From UBA8514 sp050251415 (GTDB lineage Bacteria; Bacillota; Clostridia; Lachnospirales; Anaerotignaceae), in the NCBI GenBank assembly GCA_050251415.1, contig JBFWMT010000021.1, positions 1 through 37,617 on the forward strand: a stretch of DNA of 37,617 nt. Direction: 5' to 3'. Made by a program: the position numbers and the translations under genes. This document shows positions 30,056 to 37,617 of this stretch, one piece after another. The notes under the pieces are model-generated. The model had not been told where the DNA came from, did not search any database, and worked only from the letters and a program-made list of their open reading frames with translations. Each line of letters begins with the position of its first letter. Position 1 is the stretch's first letter.

Positions 30056-32686
30056 ATGAGCAAAAAATATGTTTATATGTTCAGTGAAGGTAACGCCAGT
30101 ATGAAAAATCTTCTTGGTGGCAAAGGTGCCAACCTTGCGGAAATGACCAATATGGGTCTTCCTATTCCACAGGGCTTCACTGTTTCCACTGAAGCTTGTA
30201 CAGAGTATAACGAGGGTGGCAAGAAATTATCCGGTGAAATGATGGAGCAAATTGAAACTGCAATTGCTAAACTTGAAAATATTGCAGGCAAAAAGCTTGG
30301 TAATAATTCCAATCCGCTTTTGGTATCCGTTCGTTCGGGTGCAAGAGCCTCTATGCCAGGCATGATGGACACCGTATTAAATTTGGGCTTAAATGATATT
30401 TCTGTTGAAGGGCTTGCAGCGGCTACGAACAATGCAAGATTTGCATATGACAGTTATAGAAGATTTATTATGATGTTTGCTGATGTTGTTATTGGCGTTT
30501 CCAAATCTAAATTTGAAAGACACTTAGATGAGTTTAAAGAAAAAAAGGGTGTTAAATACGATACTGAATTATCTGCCGAAGATTTAAAAGCAGTTGCCCA
30601 AGAGTTTAAGGTCATTTACTTTAAAGACCAGGGAAAGGAATTTCCTCAAGATCCTAAGGAACAGTTATTTGAAGCAGTTAAGGCGGTTTTCAATTCATGG
30701 GATAATCCACGTGCTTTTGTTTACAGAAGAATGAATGACATTCCATACAGCTGGGGAACAGCCGTTAATGTGCAAATGATGGTTTTTGGTAACATGGGTG
30801 ATACTAGCGGCACTGGCGTTGCATTTACAAGAAATGCGGCAAACGGCGAGAATGCTATGTATGGAGAATACCTAATTAATGCACAGGGAGAGGATGTTGT
30901 TGCAGGCGTACGTACACCAAAGCCTATAGCTACCCTTGAAAATGATATGCCACAGGTTTACAAAGAGTTTAATGAAATAGCACATAAATTAGAACAACAT
31001 TATAAAGATATGCAGGATATGGAGTTTACCATTGAAAACGGCAAGCTCTACTTCTTGCAGACACGTAACGGAAAAAGAACAGCAAATGCGGCATTGAAAA
31101 TTGCAGTAGACATGGTGCGTGAAGGACTTATTACAGAAGAAGAGGCGTTACTTAAGGTAGAGCCAAAGCAGTTAGACCAAATTTTACACCCTGCTTTTGA
31201 CAAAAAAATACTTAAAGCTGCTACCCCTATTGGGAAAGGTCTACCTGCTTCCCCTGGTGCTGGTGCAGGCAAGGCATATTTTAATGCAGAGGACGCAAAG
31301 GCAGCTGCCCAAAGAGGAGAAAGAGTTGTGCTTGTTCGCCTTGAAACATCCCCTGAGGATATTGAGGGAATGGCGGCGGCAGAGGGGATACTTACAGTAC
31401 GTGGCGGAATGACAAGCCATGCGGCAGTTGTTGCACGTGGCATGGGTCGTTGTTGTGTATCGGGCTGTGAAGAAATAAAAATGAACGAGGAAGAGAAAAC
31501 GTTTAGCCTTGGTGGAAAAACCTTTAAAGAAGGAGATTATATCTCTCTTGATGGCACAACAGGTAACATATATGGAGAGGATATTCCTACGGTTGACCCT
31601 GAAATAAGCGGAGATTTTGCGACGTTTATGGCATGGGCTGATGCAAAAAGACGACTTAAAATTAGAACAAATGCTGATACACCAAAAGATGCAATAAACG
31701 CTGTTAATTTTGGTGCAGAGGGCATTGGTCTTACACGTACTGAGCACATGTTCTTTGAGGGAAATAGAATACTTAAATTCCGTATTATGATTCTTTCGGA
31801 CAATGTGGAAGAAAGAGTTGCGGCCCTTGAAGCAATTCGTCCATTCCAAGAAGAGGACTTTGTTGGCATTTATGAAGCGATGGAGGATAGGCCTGTTACA
31901 ATTCGTCTTTTAGACCCACCACTTCACGAGTTTTTGCCTAACACTGACGAGGAGTTTGAGATTATTGCAAAGGAAATGGGCAAAACAGTAGAAGAACTTA
32001 AAATTAAAGCAAGAGGATTGCATGAGCTGAACCCTATGATGGGACACCGTGGTTGCCGTCTGTCCGTAACCTATCCTGAAATTGCAGTTATGCAGGCGAG
32101 AGCTATAATTGATGCGGCTATAAAGGTGAAAAAGGAAAAGGGCTTTAACCTTTTACCTGAAATTATGATTCCGCTGATTGGCGATGTAAAAGAACTGAAA
32201 TATGTAAGAACTCTTGTTGTTGAAACAGCAGACAAAATTATTGCTGAAAGCGGTATTGAACTTAAGTATTTGGTGGGTACTATGATTGAAATTCCACGTG
32301 CCTGCCTTACAGCGGACGAGGTTGCAAAGGAAGCAGAGTTCTTCTCGTTTGGAACAAACGACTTAACACAGATGACTTACGGTTTATCACGTGATGACGC
32401 TGGAAAAATTTTGTCTGACTACATAGACAAAAAGATTTATGAGGGCGACCCAACAGCGCATTTAGACAGAAGCGGCGTTGGCGAGTTAATGAAGATGGCT
32501 GTTGTAAAAGGCAGAGCACAAAGACCTGACCTTCACCTTGGAATTTGTGGTGAACACGGTGGCGACCCAACATCCATTGAATTTTGCCATATGATTGGGT
32601 TGGACTATGTATCATGCTCACCTTTCCGTTTGCCGATCGCAAGGCTTGCGGCAGCACAGGCAGAAATTAATTTTCCTCAGAAATAA
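30056..32686 (+). CDS. ppdK: Pyruvate, phosphate dikinase
   Basis: The 876-residue enzyme interconverts pyruvate, ATP and Pi with PEP, AMP and PPi. The phosphohistidine H455 in GGMTSHAAVVARG has the same number as in Clostridium symbiosum PPDK, confirming the start at 30056 behind GGAGGG. The N-terminal ATP-grasp domain (GGKGANLAEM, SVRSGARASMPGMMDT), the swivelling phosphohistidine domain and the C-terminal PEP/pyruvate TIM barrel (GLTRTEHMFFE, MMGHRGCRL, GTNDLTQMTYGLSRDD, CGEHGGDP) are complete. It is monocistronic. In a lactate or amino-acid fermenter it can supply PEP for biosynthesis or run glycolytically. Confidence 0.97.
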   Translation: MSKKYVYMFSEGNASMKNLLGGKGANLAEMTNMGLPIPQGFTVSTEACTEYNEGGKKLSGEMMEQIETAIAKLENIAGKKLGNNSNPLLVSVRSGARASMPGMMDTVLNLGLNDISVEGLAAATNNARFAYDSYRRFIMMFADVVIGVSKSKFERHLDEFKEKKGVKYDTELSAEDLKAVAQEFKVIYFKDQGKEFPQDPKEQLFEAVKAVFNSWDNPRAFVYRRMNDIPYSWGTAVNVQMMVFGNMGDTSGTGVAFTRNAANGENAMYGEYLINAQGEDVVAGVRTPKPIATLENDMPQVYKEFNEIAHKLEQHYKDMQDMEFTIENGKLYFLQTRNGKRTANAALKIAVDMVREGLITEEEALLKVEPKQLDQILHPAFDKKILKAATPIGKGLPASPGAGAGKAYFNAEDAKAAAQRGERVVLVRLETSPEDIEGMAAAEGILTVRGGMTSHAAVVARGMGRCCVSGCEEIKMNEEEKTFSLGGKTFKEGDYISLDGTTGNIYGEDIPTVDPEISGDFATFMAWADAKRRLKIRTNADTPKDAINAVNFGAEGIGLTRTEHMFFEGNRILKFRIMILSDNVEERVAALEAIRPFQEEDFVGIYEAMEDRPVTIRLLDPPLHEFLPNTDEEFEIIAKEMGKTVEELKIKARGLHELNPMMGHRGCRLSVTYPEIAVMQARAIIDAAIKVKKEKGFNLLPEIMIPLIGDVKELKYVRTLVVETADKIIAESGIELKYLVGTMIEIPRACLTADEVAKEAEFFSFGTNDLTQMTYGLSRDDAGKILSDYIDKKIYEGDPTAHLDRSGVGELMKMAVVKGRAQRPDLHLGICGEHGGDPTSIEFCHMIGLDYVSCSPFRLPIARLAAAQAEINFPQK

Positions 32687-32703
32687 ATGTAAAAGATAAC
32701 TAT

Positions 32704-32747
32704 AAAGTTCCATGTTGATTGTTAAAGCAATTGATGTGGAACTTTTT
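32704..32747 (+). terminator. Terminator after ppdK
   Basis: AAAGTTCCA (32704-32712) pairs with TGGAACTTT (32737-32745); the enclosed bases extend the stem imperfectly (TTGATTG/CAAT). A T-run follows. Confidence 0.75.
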
Positions 32748-32918
32748 ATGCAAAAGAGAAAACTGGATATATTAGTTTAGGCAATAATCAACTTGGAAAC
32801 AATAGCATTGACGTTGTGGAAAAAGAGTGCTAACCTTATGGTAATTATTAGTTCAGAGAAAATCTAGTTTGCATAATATTTTGTATGGGTACTTGTGGAA
32901 TTTAAGGAGTGAATGCGG

Positions 32919-34097
32919 ATGCTAAAGCTAAAGGACGATGTTTTTTATGTGGGCGCTATTAACCCTAATTTAAGAGTTTTTGATATAATCATGAGGACGG
33001 AGTACGGAACTACTTATAATGCATATTTAGTTAAAGGTGAGAAAACAGCCCTTGTTGAAGCTGTAAATACCAAGTATTTTGGACAAATGATAAATAAAAT
33101 TGAAGAAATTATGCCACTTAAAAATATTGATTACGTTATTTTTAACCACACTGAACCAGACCACAGCGGAGGCGTGGCTACTATTATTGATGCTAATCCC
33201 AATGTGGAAATTATTGGAACTGCATCGGCAATAAGAAATGTTGGTAACGTATGTAATAAAAGTTTTAAAAGCAGGGCTGTGAAAACAGGGGATACTTTGG
33301 ACCTTGGCAACGGGCTTGTTTTTGAATTTATAACCGCACCAAATCTTCATTGGCCAGATTCTATGTTTACTTATCTTCCATCAAGAAAAACAGTTTTTAC
33401 CTGTGATTTTTTAGGTGCACACTATTGTGAACCCCTTATTACAGATGACGCAATAACATACCCTGAGTATTATGAAGAAGCCTTTGAGTACTATTATGAG
33501 AAGATATTTAGTCCCTTTAAAAAGTTTGTTTTAGCTGGGATAGAAAAGCTTGAAGAACTTGATTTTGATATTGTATGCTGTTCTCATGGGCCTATACTTA
33601 AAAACGGATACAAGAGGGCTATGGAACTTTATAAGGAATGGTCGTTACCTAAAATTAACGAAAAGAATGTTGTGGTATTTTATGTATCGGCATATGGATA
33701 CACAAGAAGTGCGGCAAACGCATTTGTTGAAAATTTCAGTAAAATGGGCATTAAGGCAGAGGCCTATGATTTAATTAATTGTGATGACAAAATTATTACT
33801 GAAAAGTTTGAAAATGCCACAGGGATACTGCTAGGGTCGCCAACAATAAATCGTGATGCCCTTAAGCCTGTTTGGGATTTATTATCAGGCGTAGACTGTA
33901 TTACCAACAGAGGAAAAGCATTTGGTGTATTCGGCTCTTATGGATGGAGTGGGGAAGCCTGCAAGATGCTTGAGGACAGATGTAGTTCCATGGGTTTAAA
34001 AAAAGGAGTTGAAAGCTACAAATTTCTTATGGACCCAAGTGAAGAGGATTTTAAGGCAATGGAAGAAATGGCAAAGGTTTTTGCAGAAAAGCTATAG
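32919..34097 (+). CDS. fprA: Flavodiiron protein (FprA-type O2/NO reductase)
   Basis: The start at 32919 is nine bases after AAGGAG; ATG 32913 is only three away. The 392-residue protein has an N-terminal metallo-beta-lactamase-like diiron domain with H77-x-E79-x-D81-H82 (NHTEPDHSGG), further ligands in LHWPDSMF, FTCDFLGAH and CSHGPIL. A C-terminal flavodoxin domain starts at VVFYVSAYGYTRSAANAF and binds FMN. No rubredoxin domain is fused, so reduction would come from a separate rubredoxin, ferredoxin or coenzyme. It scavenges oxygen or nitric oxide in the cytoplasm of anaerobes. It has its own terminator. Confidence 0.93.
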   Translation: MLKLKDDVFYVGAINPNLRVFDIIMRTEYGTTYNAYLVKGEKTALVEAVNTKYFGQMINKIEEIMPLKNIDYVIFNHTEPDHSGGVATIIDANPNVEIIGTASAIRNVGNVCNKSFKSRAVKTGDTLDLGNGLVFEFITAPNLHWPDSMFTYLPSRKTVFTCDFLGAHYCEPLITDDAITYPEYYEEAFEYYYEKIFSPFKKFVLAGIEKLEELDFDIVCCSHGPILKNGYKRAMELYKEWSLPKINEKNVVVFYVSAYGYTRSAANAFVENFSKMGIKAEAYDLINCDDKIITEKFENATGILLGSPTINRDALKPVWDLLSGVDCITNRGKAFGVFGSYGWSGEACKMLEDRCSSMGLKKGVESYKFLMDPSEEDFKAMEEMAKVFAEKL

Positions 34098-34130
34098 ACA
34101 AGAATCACAAATTTAACATTAGTAAGTATT

Positions 34131-34166
34131 ATACGGCAATCCCAAAGGGGTTGCCGTATTTTTTTG
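34131..34166 (+). terminator. Terminator after fprA
   Basis: A 13-bp stem, ATACGGCAATCCC (34131-34143) with GGGGTTGCCGTAT (34147-34159), one T-G pair, loop AAA, then about seven Ts. Confidence 0.9.
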
Positions 34167-34227
34167 TATAGACCATAGCTAAAAGGGAAATGATTTAAAC
34201 AGTTAACCAAAAAAAGGGGTGATGTTT

Positions 34228-34827
34228 ATGAGAATACCAAGGCATATAGGAATTATACCCGATGGCAACCGAAGATGGGCAAAGGCTAATGGTATGAAAA
34301 AAGAGGAGGGCTATGACTATGGGCTTATGCCAGGGCTTAGACTTTTAAGAGAGGCAAGGCGTTACGGAATTGAGGAAATTACCTACTATGGTTTTACTGT
34401 AGATAACTGCAAACGCCCTAAGGAACAGCTTTTAGCCTTTAGCAAGGCGTGTGTGGATGCGGTAAAAATGATAGAAAATGAGGATGCTTCTCTACTAGTT
34501 ATAGGTGATACAAAATCAGCCTGCTTTCCAACAGAGTTGCTGCCATATACCCATCGCTGCGAAGAAAAAGGAAAAATAAAGGTGAATTTTCTTGTAAACT
34601 ATGGGTGGAAGTGGGATTTACAAAACGGCCTCTGTTCTAAGGAAATCTCTAGAATGGATATGATTATACGTTGGGGTGGCATGTGCCGGTTATCAGGTTT
34701 TTTACCTGTTCAGTCAGTATATGCCGATATTTACATTATTAAAGATTTATGGCCCGACTTTGATGAGGAACAGCTTAAATGTGCCTTAGATTGGTACCAG
34801 AAGCAAGATGTTACACTAGGCGGCTGA
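34228..34827 (+). CDS. Short divergent cis-prenyltransferase (UppS-like)
   Basis: I choose ATG 34228, eight bases after AAGGGG; GTG 34219 and ATG 34222 are too close. The 199-residue protein has HIGIIPDGNRRWAKANG, which keeps the catalytic Asp of undecaprenyl diphosphate synthase, and the RLSGF arginine/serine pair that binds pyrophosphate. Several usually invariant positions differ: ENW is DNC in FTVDNCKRP, RTGGE is RWGGM, and the AYAEFYF-type segment reads VYADIYI, replacing the metal-ligand Glu with Asp. At 40-50 residues shorter than typical UppS it is probably a paralogue with another chain length or role, not the main cell-wall enzyme. A terminator separates it from fprA. Confidence 0.8.
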   Translation: MRIPRHIGIIPDGNRRWAKANGMKKEEGYDYGLMPGLRLLREARRYGIEEITYYGFTVDNCKRPKEQLLAFSKACVDAVKMIENEDASLLVIGDTKSACFPTELLPYTHRCEEKGKIKVNFLVNYGWKWDLQNGLCSKEISRMDMIIRWGGMCRLSGFLPVQSVYADIYIIKDLWPDFDEEQLKCALDWYQKQDVTLGG

Positions 34828-34898
34828 CTTTAGGACAGGGCTTTAAATTACATCTTATGAAAAAGTCGTATATTCTATTACAAAAAGGCATAGGTTTT

Positions 34899-34938
34899 AA
34901 AAGAGGGATATGGATTATGTCTATATTCCTCTTTTATA
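34899..34938 (+). terminator. Terminator after the cis-prenyltransferase gene
   Basis: AAAAGAGGGATATGGA (34899-34914) pairs with TCTATATTCCTCTTTT (34920-34935) with two wobble pairs around TTATG. The tail is TTTTATAAA-like rather than a pure T-run. The stretch from here to 35090 is AT-rich with no gene seen. Confidence 0.7.
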
Positions 34939-35096
34939 AATCTAGTAATTTGGAAAAAAATATAAAGTGTATCTATTACTAAAGGTGTTTTTTGGTTAAA
35001 AATAAACAATATTAAAATGAAACCTTAAATATACACCTAAAATTTAAAATTTAGTTGTGCAATATCAATAAAAAAATATATAATTATTGAATATTA

Positions 35097-35125
35097 TTAA
35101 CAAATGCGTGTAAAAGTGATACAAT
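35097..35125 (+). promoter_or_regulatory. Promoter of the unknown-cstA operon
   Basis: TTAACA (35097-35102), 17 bases, TACAAT (35120-35125); predicted start near 35132. Confidence 0.7.
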
Positions 35126-35126
35126 A

Positions 35127-35137
35127 TGGTCAGACCA
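35127..35137. promoter_or_regulatory. Palindrome TGGTCAGACCA at the cstA operon start, GntR-like operator
   Basis: TGGTC and GACCA are perfect arms around one A, two bases after the -10 and covering the predicted start point. The form TGGTCnGACCA resembles operators of the FadR subgroup of GntR regulators, several of which sense lactate, pyruvate or other organic acids. No GntR gene is present in the window. Confidence 0.55.
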
Positions 35138-35181
35138 AAAATAAATATCACACAATATGCACTTAAAAAGGAGTGATGCCT

Positions 35182-35694
35182 ATGTCACAAGACAAAAACC
35201 AATTCACTAATGCGCTACTTAAAGCGTATGAAGCATATTTTGATATTAAGAGAGACATTGAAAGAGAAAATATTACATTGGCGGCAGAGGCAATATTCCA
35301 TTCTCGTTCCGAAAAATATGTACTTGTGCAATCGGCAAAGCTTTGGGCAGTGGAAACAAATGAATATGTGTACTTTATTACGAAAGAGGCTTCCTCAGTG
35401 GGAGAGTTTACAAAGTTGAGGGACAAGATACTGGAAATTGGTATGAAGGAAATTAAGCCCCACAGCGAGCACATGTATTCTTACATAACTATGATATATA
35501 TTGCAGACAGCATAGATAATGAAACAACAAAGGAAATAGAAAAATTTAGTTGCCACAAAATGTTTTTGCTTTCCTTACACGGCTGGATGTATTTTAGGCT
35601 TGCCGCCGTTGACTTGAGCAAGAATGTAATTATAACAAACAAAAGAGGGAGGGAGGTTAGAGAAATAGTGAATAAAGTTATGCAAAATGCTTAA
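35182..35694 (+). CDS. Conserved-looking protein of unknown function upstream of cstA
   Basis: The ATG at 35182 is eight bases after AAAAAGGAG; GTG 35173 and ATG 35176 are too close. The 170-residue protein is soluble, with an N-terminal helix (NQFTNALLKAYEAYFDIKRDIE), mixed alpha/beta middle (KYVLVQSAKLWAVETNEYVYFITKEA) and basic end (NKRGREVREIVNKVMQNA). I recognise no family, signal peptide or membrane segment. It is 21 bases before cstA under the same promoter, so it may regulate or assist the transporter; this is inferred from position only. Confidence 0.75.
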   Translation: MSQDKNQFTNALLKAYEAYFDIKRDIERENITLAAEAIFHSRSEKYVLVQSAKLWAVETNEYVYFITKEASSVGEFTKLRDKILEIGMKEIKPHSEHMYSYITMIYIADSIDNETTKEIEKFSCHKMFLLSLHGWMYFRLAAVDLSKNVIITNKRGREVREIVNKVMQNA

Positions 35695-35715
35695 TATTGA
35701 AAAGGGGGCAGATGT

Positions 35716-37413
35716 ATGAATTCATTAGTATTACTTTTAATCGGAATTATTGTTCTTGTTATTGGCTATGTTACATACGGAAGTTGGCTTTCAAAGGAGT
35801 GGGGAATTGAACCTAACAGACCTACACCCGCACACACGGAGGAAGATGGGGTTGATTATGTGCCTGCAAAATCGCCTGTGCTTATGGGCCATCACTTTGC
35901 ATCCATTGCTGGTGCTGGACCAATTAACGGGCCTATTCAGGCTGCCATATTTGGTTGGGTGCCTGTGCTTTTATGGATACTTATTGGTGGTATCTTTTTT
36001 GGTGCAGTGCAAGACTTTTCATCATTATTTGCATCAATAAGACACAAAGGAAAGTCTATTGGTTTTGTTATTGAACAAAATGTAGGCAAAAAAGCCAAGA
36101 AGCTTTTCCTTATTTTCTCTTACCTTACACTGCTGTTGGTTGTTGCGGCTTTTGCCAGTATTGTAGTTGGTACTTTTAACGGGTACAATGCGGAGGGTGC
36201 ACTTGTTCCTGCTAATGGCTCTACAGCTACAATTTCTATGTTGTTTATTTTAGTAGCTATTTTGTTTGGTGTGTTTGTATACCGCAAAAATGCACCACTG
36301 GGAATATCAACAGTAATTGGCGTGGCAGGAATTATAATTTGCATCGTGTTAGGCCTTAATTTTCCTGTTTACTTAAGTGGAAATTTGTGGCTTATGATTG
36401 TTCTTGCTTATATTTTTGTTGCATCTGTTACACCTGTATGGATTTTACTGCAGCCAAGAGATTATTTGAATTCATTCCTTTTATACGGAATGATGATTGC
36501 GGCAGTGGTTGGAGTGCTATTCAGTCATCCTAACATTGAACTGCCTGCGTTTGCTGGGTTTACAGGTATTAATGGCAACAGTCAATTATTTCCTATGTTG
36601 TTTATTACGGTTGCCTGTGGTGCTATTTCTGGTTTCCACAGCCTTGTTGGGTCAGGCACTACATCTAAACAGCTTGATAAGGAAAGCGATGCAAAGCTTA
36701 TTGGTTACGGTGGTATGCTTATTGAATGTGGGCTTGCGGTTATAGCACTTATTACAGTTGGTATTCTTTATAAAGATGGCGTCCTTCCATCAGGAACACC
36801 TACTCAGGTGTTTGCTACAGGTATTGCAACAATGGTTTCCAACATGGGGCTTACAAATGCTTACGATGTAACATATGCAATTATTATTCTTGCAGTTTCA
36901 GCTTTCTGTCTTACATCTTTAGATACTGCAACAAGACTTGCTCGTTACATGTTCCAGGAGTTATTTGTAGACGAGGGGGAGGATGCTTCTAAGCTTACAG
37001 GATATAAGAAGCTTTGTGCAAATGCTTACTTTGCTACATTCGTAACAGTTGCTTTAGGCGGACTTATGGCGGCAGGCGGATATGCTAAGATTTGGCCGTT
37101 ATTCGGTTCTGCAAACCAACTTCTTGCGGCACTTGCGTTATTAGCTGTTGCGGCATGGCTTGGTAATATTGGAAAAAACAACAAGATGTTTATATTCCCT
37201 ATGGTATTTATGCTGGTGGCAACATTGTGTGCACTTGCAATTACATTTGTTAAAAATGTTAGTGCACTTTCGGCTGGTACTGGCGCAATGTCAAAAGAGG
37301 GATTGCAGATATTCTTTATTATTTTGCTGGTGGTACTTGCAATAAACCTTACATTAGAAGGGTTCAAGACACTTAGAACCAAAAAACCAGCAGAAGAAAG
37401 TAAAGCTGCTTAA
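35716..37413 (+). CDS. cstA: Carbon starvation protein CstA family transporter
   Basis: The 565-residue integral membrane protein has more than a dozen hydrophobic helices. Signatures are the N-terminal GYVTYGSWLSKEWGI, HHFASIAGAGPINGP, the GGIFFGAVQDFSSLFASIRHKGKSIG loop, FHSLVGSGTTSKQ and FCLTSLDTATRLARY. CstA/BtsT-type proteins import pyruvate or peptides. The protein is shorter than E. coli CstA (about 700), as is usual for clostridial members. AAAGGGGG lies before the ATG. Together with PFOR and the lactate genes, pyruvate uptake is attractive but unproven; peptide uptake is the alternative. Confidence 0.93.
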   Translation: MNSLVLLLIGIIVLVIGYVTYGSWLSKEWGIEPNRPTPAHTEEDGVDYVPAKSPVLMGHHFASIAGAGPINGPIQAAIFGWVPVLLWILIGGIFFGAVQDFSSLFASIRHKGKSIGFVIEQNVGKKAKKLFLIFSYLTLLLVVAAFASIVVGTFNGYNAEGALVPANGSTATISMLFILVAILFGVFVYRKNAPLGISTVIGVAGIIICIVLGLNFPVYLSGNLWLMIVLAYIFVASVTPVWILLQPRDYLNSFLLYGMMIAAVVGVLFSHPNIELPAFAGFTGINGNSQLFPMLFITVACGAISGFHSLVGSGTTSKQLDKESDAKLIGYGGMLIECGLAVIALITVGILYKDGVLPSGTPTQVFATGIATMVSNMGLTNAYDVTYAIIILAVSAFCLTSLDTATRLARYMFQELFVDEGEDASKLTGYKKLCANAYFATFVTVALGGLMAAGGYAKIWPLFGSANQLLAALALLAVAAWLGNIGKNNKMFIFPMVFMLVATLCALAITFVKNVSALSAGTGAMSKEGLQIFFIILLVVLAINLTLEGFKTLRTKKPAEESKAA

Positions 37414-37422
37414 ATTAAACGG

Positions 37423-37452
37423 AGCCTGCCAAAATGGTAGGCTTTATTTTTT
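37423..37452 (+). terminator. Terminator after cstA
   Basis: AGCCTGCC (37423-37430) pairs with GGTAGGCT (37436-37443), one G-T pair, loop AAAAT, followed by a T-rich run. Confidence 0.82.
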
Positions 37453-37476
37453 ATATTAAAATATTTAAAAAAGGTA

Positions 37477-37504
37477 TTGACTTTTAATTTAAAGCGTGTA
37501 TAAT
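37477..37504 (+). promoter_or_regulatory. Strong promoter, first of a tandem pair at the window end
   Basis: TTGACT (37477-37482), 16 bases, TATAAT (37499-37504). A second TTGACA at 37595-37600 shares the identical 15-base context AAAAAAGGTATTGAC (37467-37481 and 37585-37599). Between them TCACCGC/GGCGATGA (near 37515-37533) can form a small hairpin. No gene begins before the window ends, so the target lies beyond; a stable RNA operon is one possibility. Confidence 0.7.
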
Positions 37505-37617
37505 AAGTATTCGTGTCACCGCAAAAGGCGATGACTCAAGTATGGATTGAAAATGGATATTTAAATGTTTTGAAAACTTTTTGAAAAAAAGGTATTGACA
37601 TTTTCTGAAAAGTCTGT

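Noticed and set aside
34779..34982. Open frame of 67 codons after the cis-prenyltransferase gene
   Set aside because: It overlaps the end of the gene in another frame, crosses the terminator hairpin, has no ribosome-binding site and encodes no recognisable protein.
1..37617. CRISPR arrays, tRNA genes, insertion sequences and prophage genes
   Set aside because: Reading both strands I found no regularly spaced repeats, no tRNA-like cloverleaf with a CCA-type end, and no transposase, integrase or phage structural protein.

Overview
The window looks like chromosome from a low-GC, strictly fermentative member of the Clostridia, probably Lachnospirales or a close relative. This rests on AT-rich intergenic DNA, strong AGGAGG ribosome-binding sites, pyruvate:ferredoxin oxidoreductase, PPi-dependent pyruvate phosphate dikinase, an EtfAB-coupled FAD dehydrogenase, a flavodiiron protein and a Gly T-box. 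The exact genus cannot be read from the sequence. I see no prophage, insertion sequence, CRISPR array, tRNA or rRNA gene.

Layout. 1-2270: the N-terminal part of an NhaC-family antiporter (minus strand) diverges from methionine gamma-lyase across a 448-base regulatory gap. 2285-6830: a minus-strand operon (FAD-linked 2-hydroxyacid dehydrogenase, EtfB, ferredoxin-fused EtfA) diverges from an AraC regulator. 6881-13151: a six-gene plus-strand operon (LRR protein, VWA/metallopeptidase-like protein, MoxR AAA+ ATPase, SAF-domain small subunit, UxaA-family large subunit, ACT-domain protein) is bracketed by two directly oriented copies of a multi-hairpin repeat. 13210-19168: a radical SAM protein, an AIM24 protein with a duplicated start region, and pyruvate:ferredoxin oxidoreductase. 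19258-21133: an ECF sigma factor, a zinc-finger anti-sigma factor and two small membrane proteins. 21251-25040: dUTPase, a secreted copper-amine-oxidase-N-domain protein, and asparagine synthetase. 25092-27922: a LarA-type racemase and a sodium:solute symporter behind a large palindromic operator. 27951-32747: T-box-controlled glycyl-tRNA synthetase, then pyruvate phosphate dikinase. 32919-37452: flavodiiron protein, a short divergent cis-prenyltransferase, an unknown 170-residue protein and CstA. The window ends in two promoters with an identical 15-base -35 context and no gene yet.

How the genes fit together. Much of the window centres on lactate and pyruvate. LarA can interconvert hydroxyacid enantiomers, the symporter may import them, and the dehydrogenase/Etf complex would oxidise lactate to pyruvate (the EtfB motif fits the bifurcating class). 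PFOR makes acetyl-CoA and reduced ferredoxin, PPDK links pyruvate to PEP, and CstA-family proteins can import pyruvate or peptides. This physiological reading is inference; the family assignments are firmer.

Most worth following up: the paired repeats with compensatory base changes around the LRR/VWA/MoxR operon; the 13-bp tandem duplication that places the best-spaced ATG of the AIM24 gene out of frame; and several clean palindromic operators with no regulator encoded beside them.
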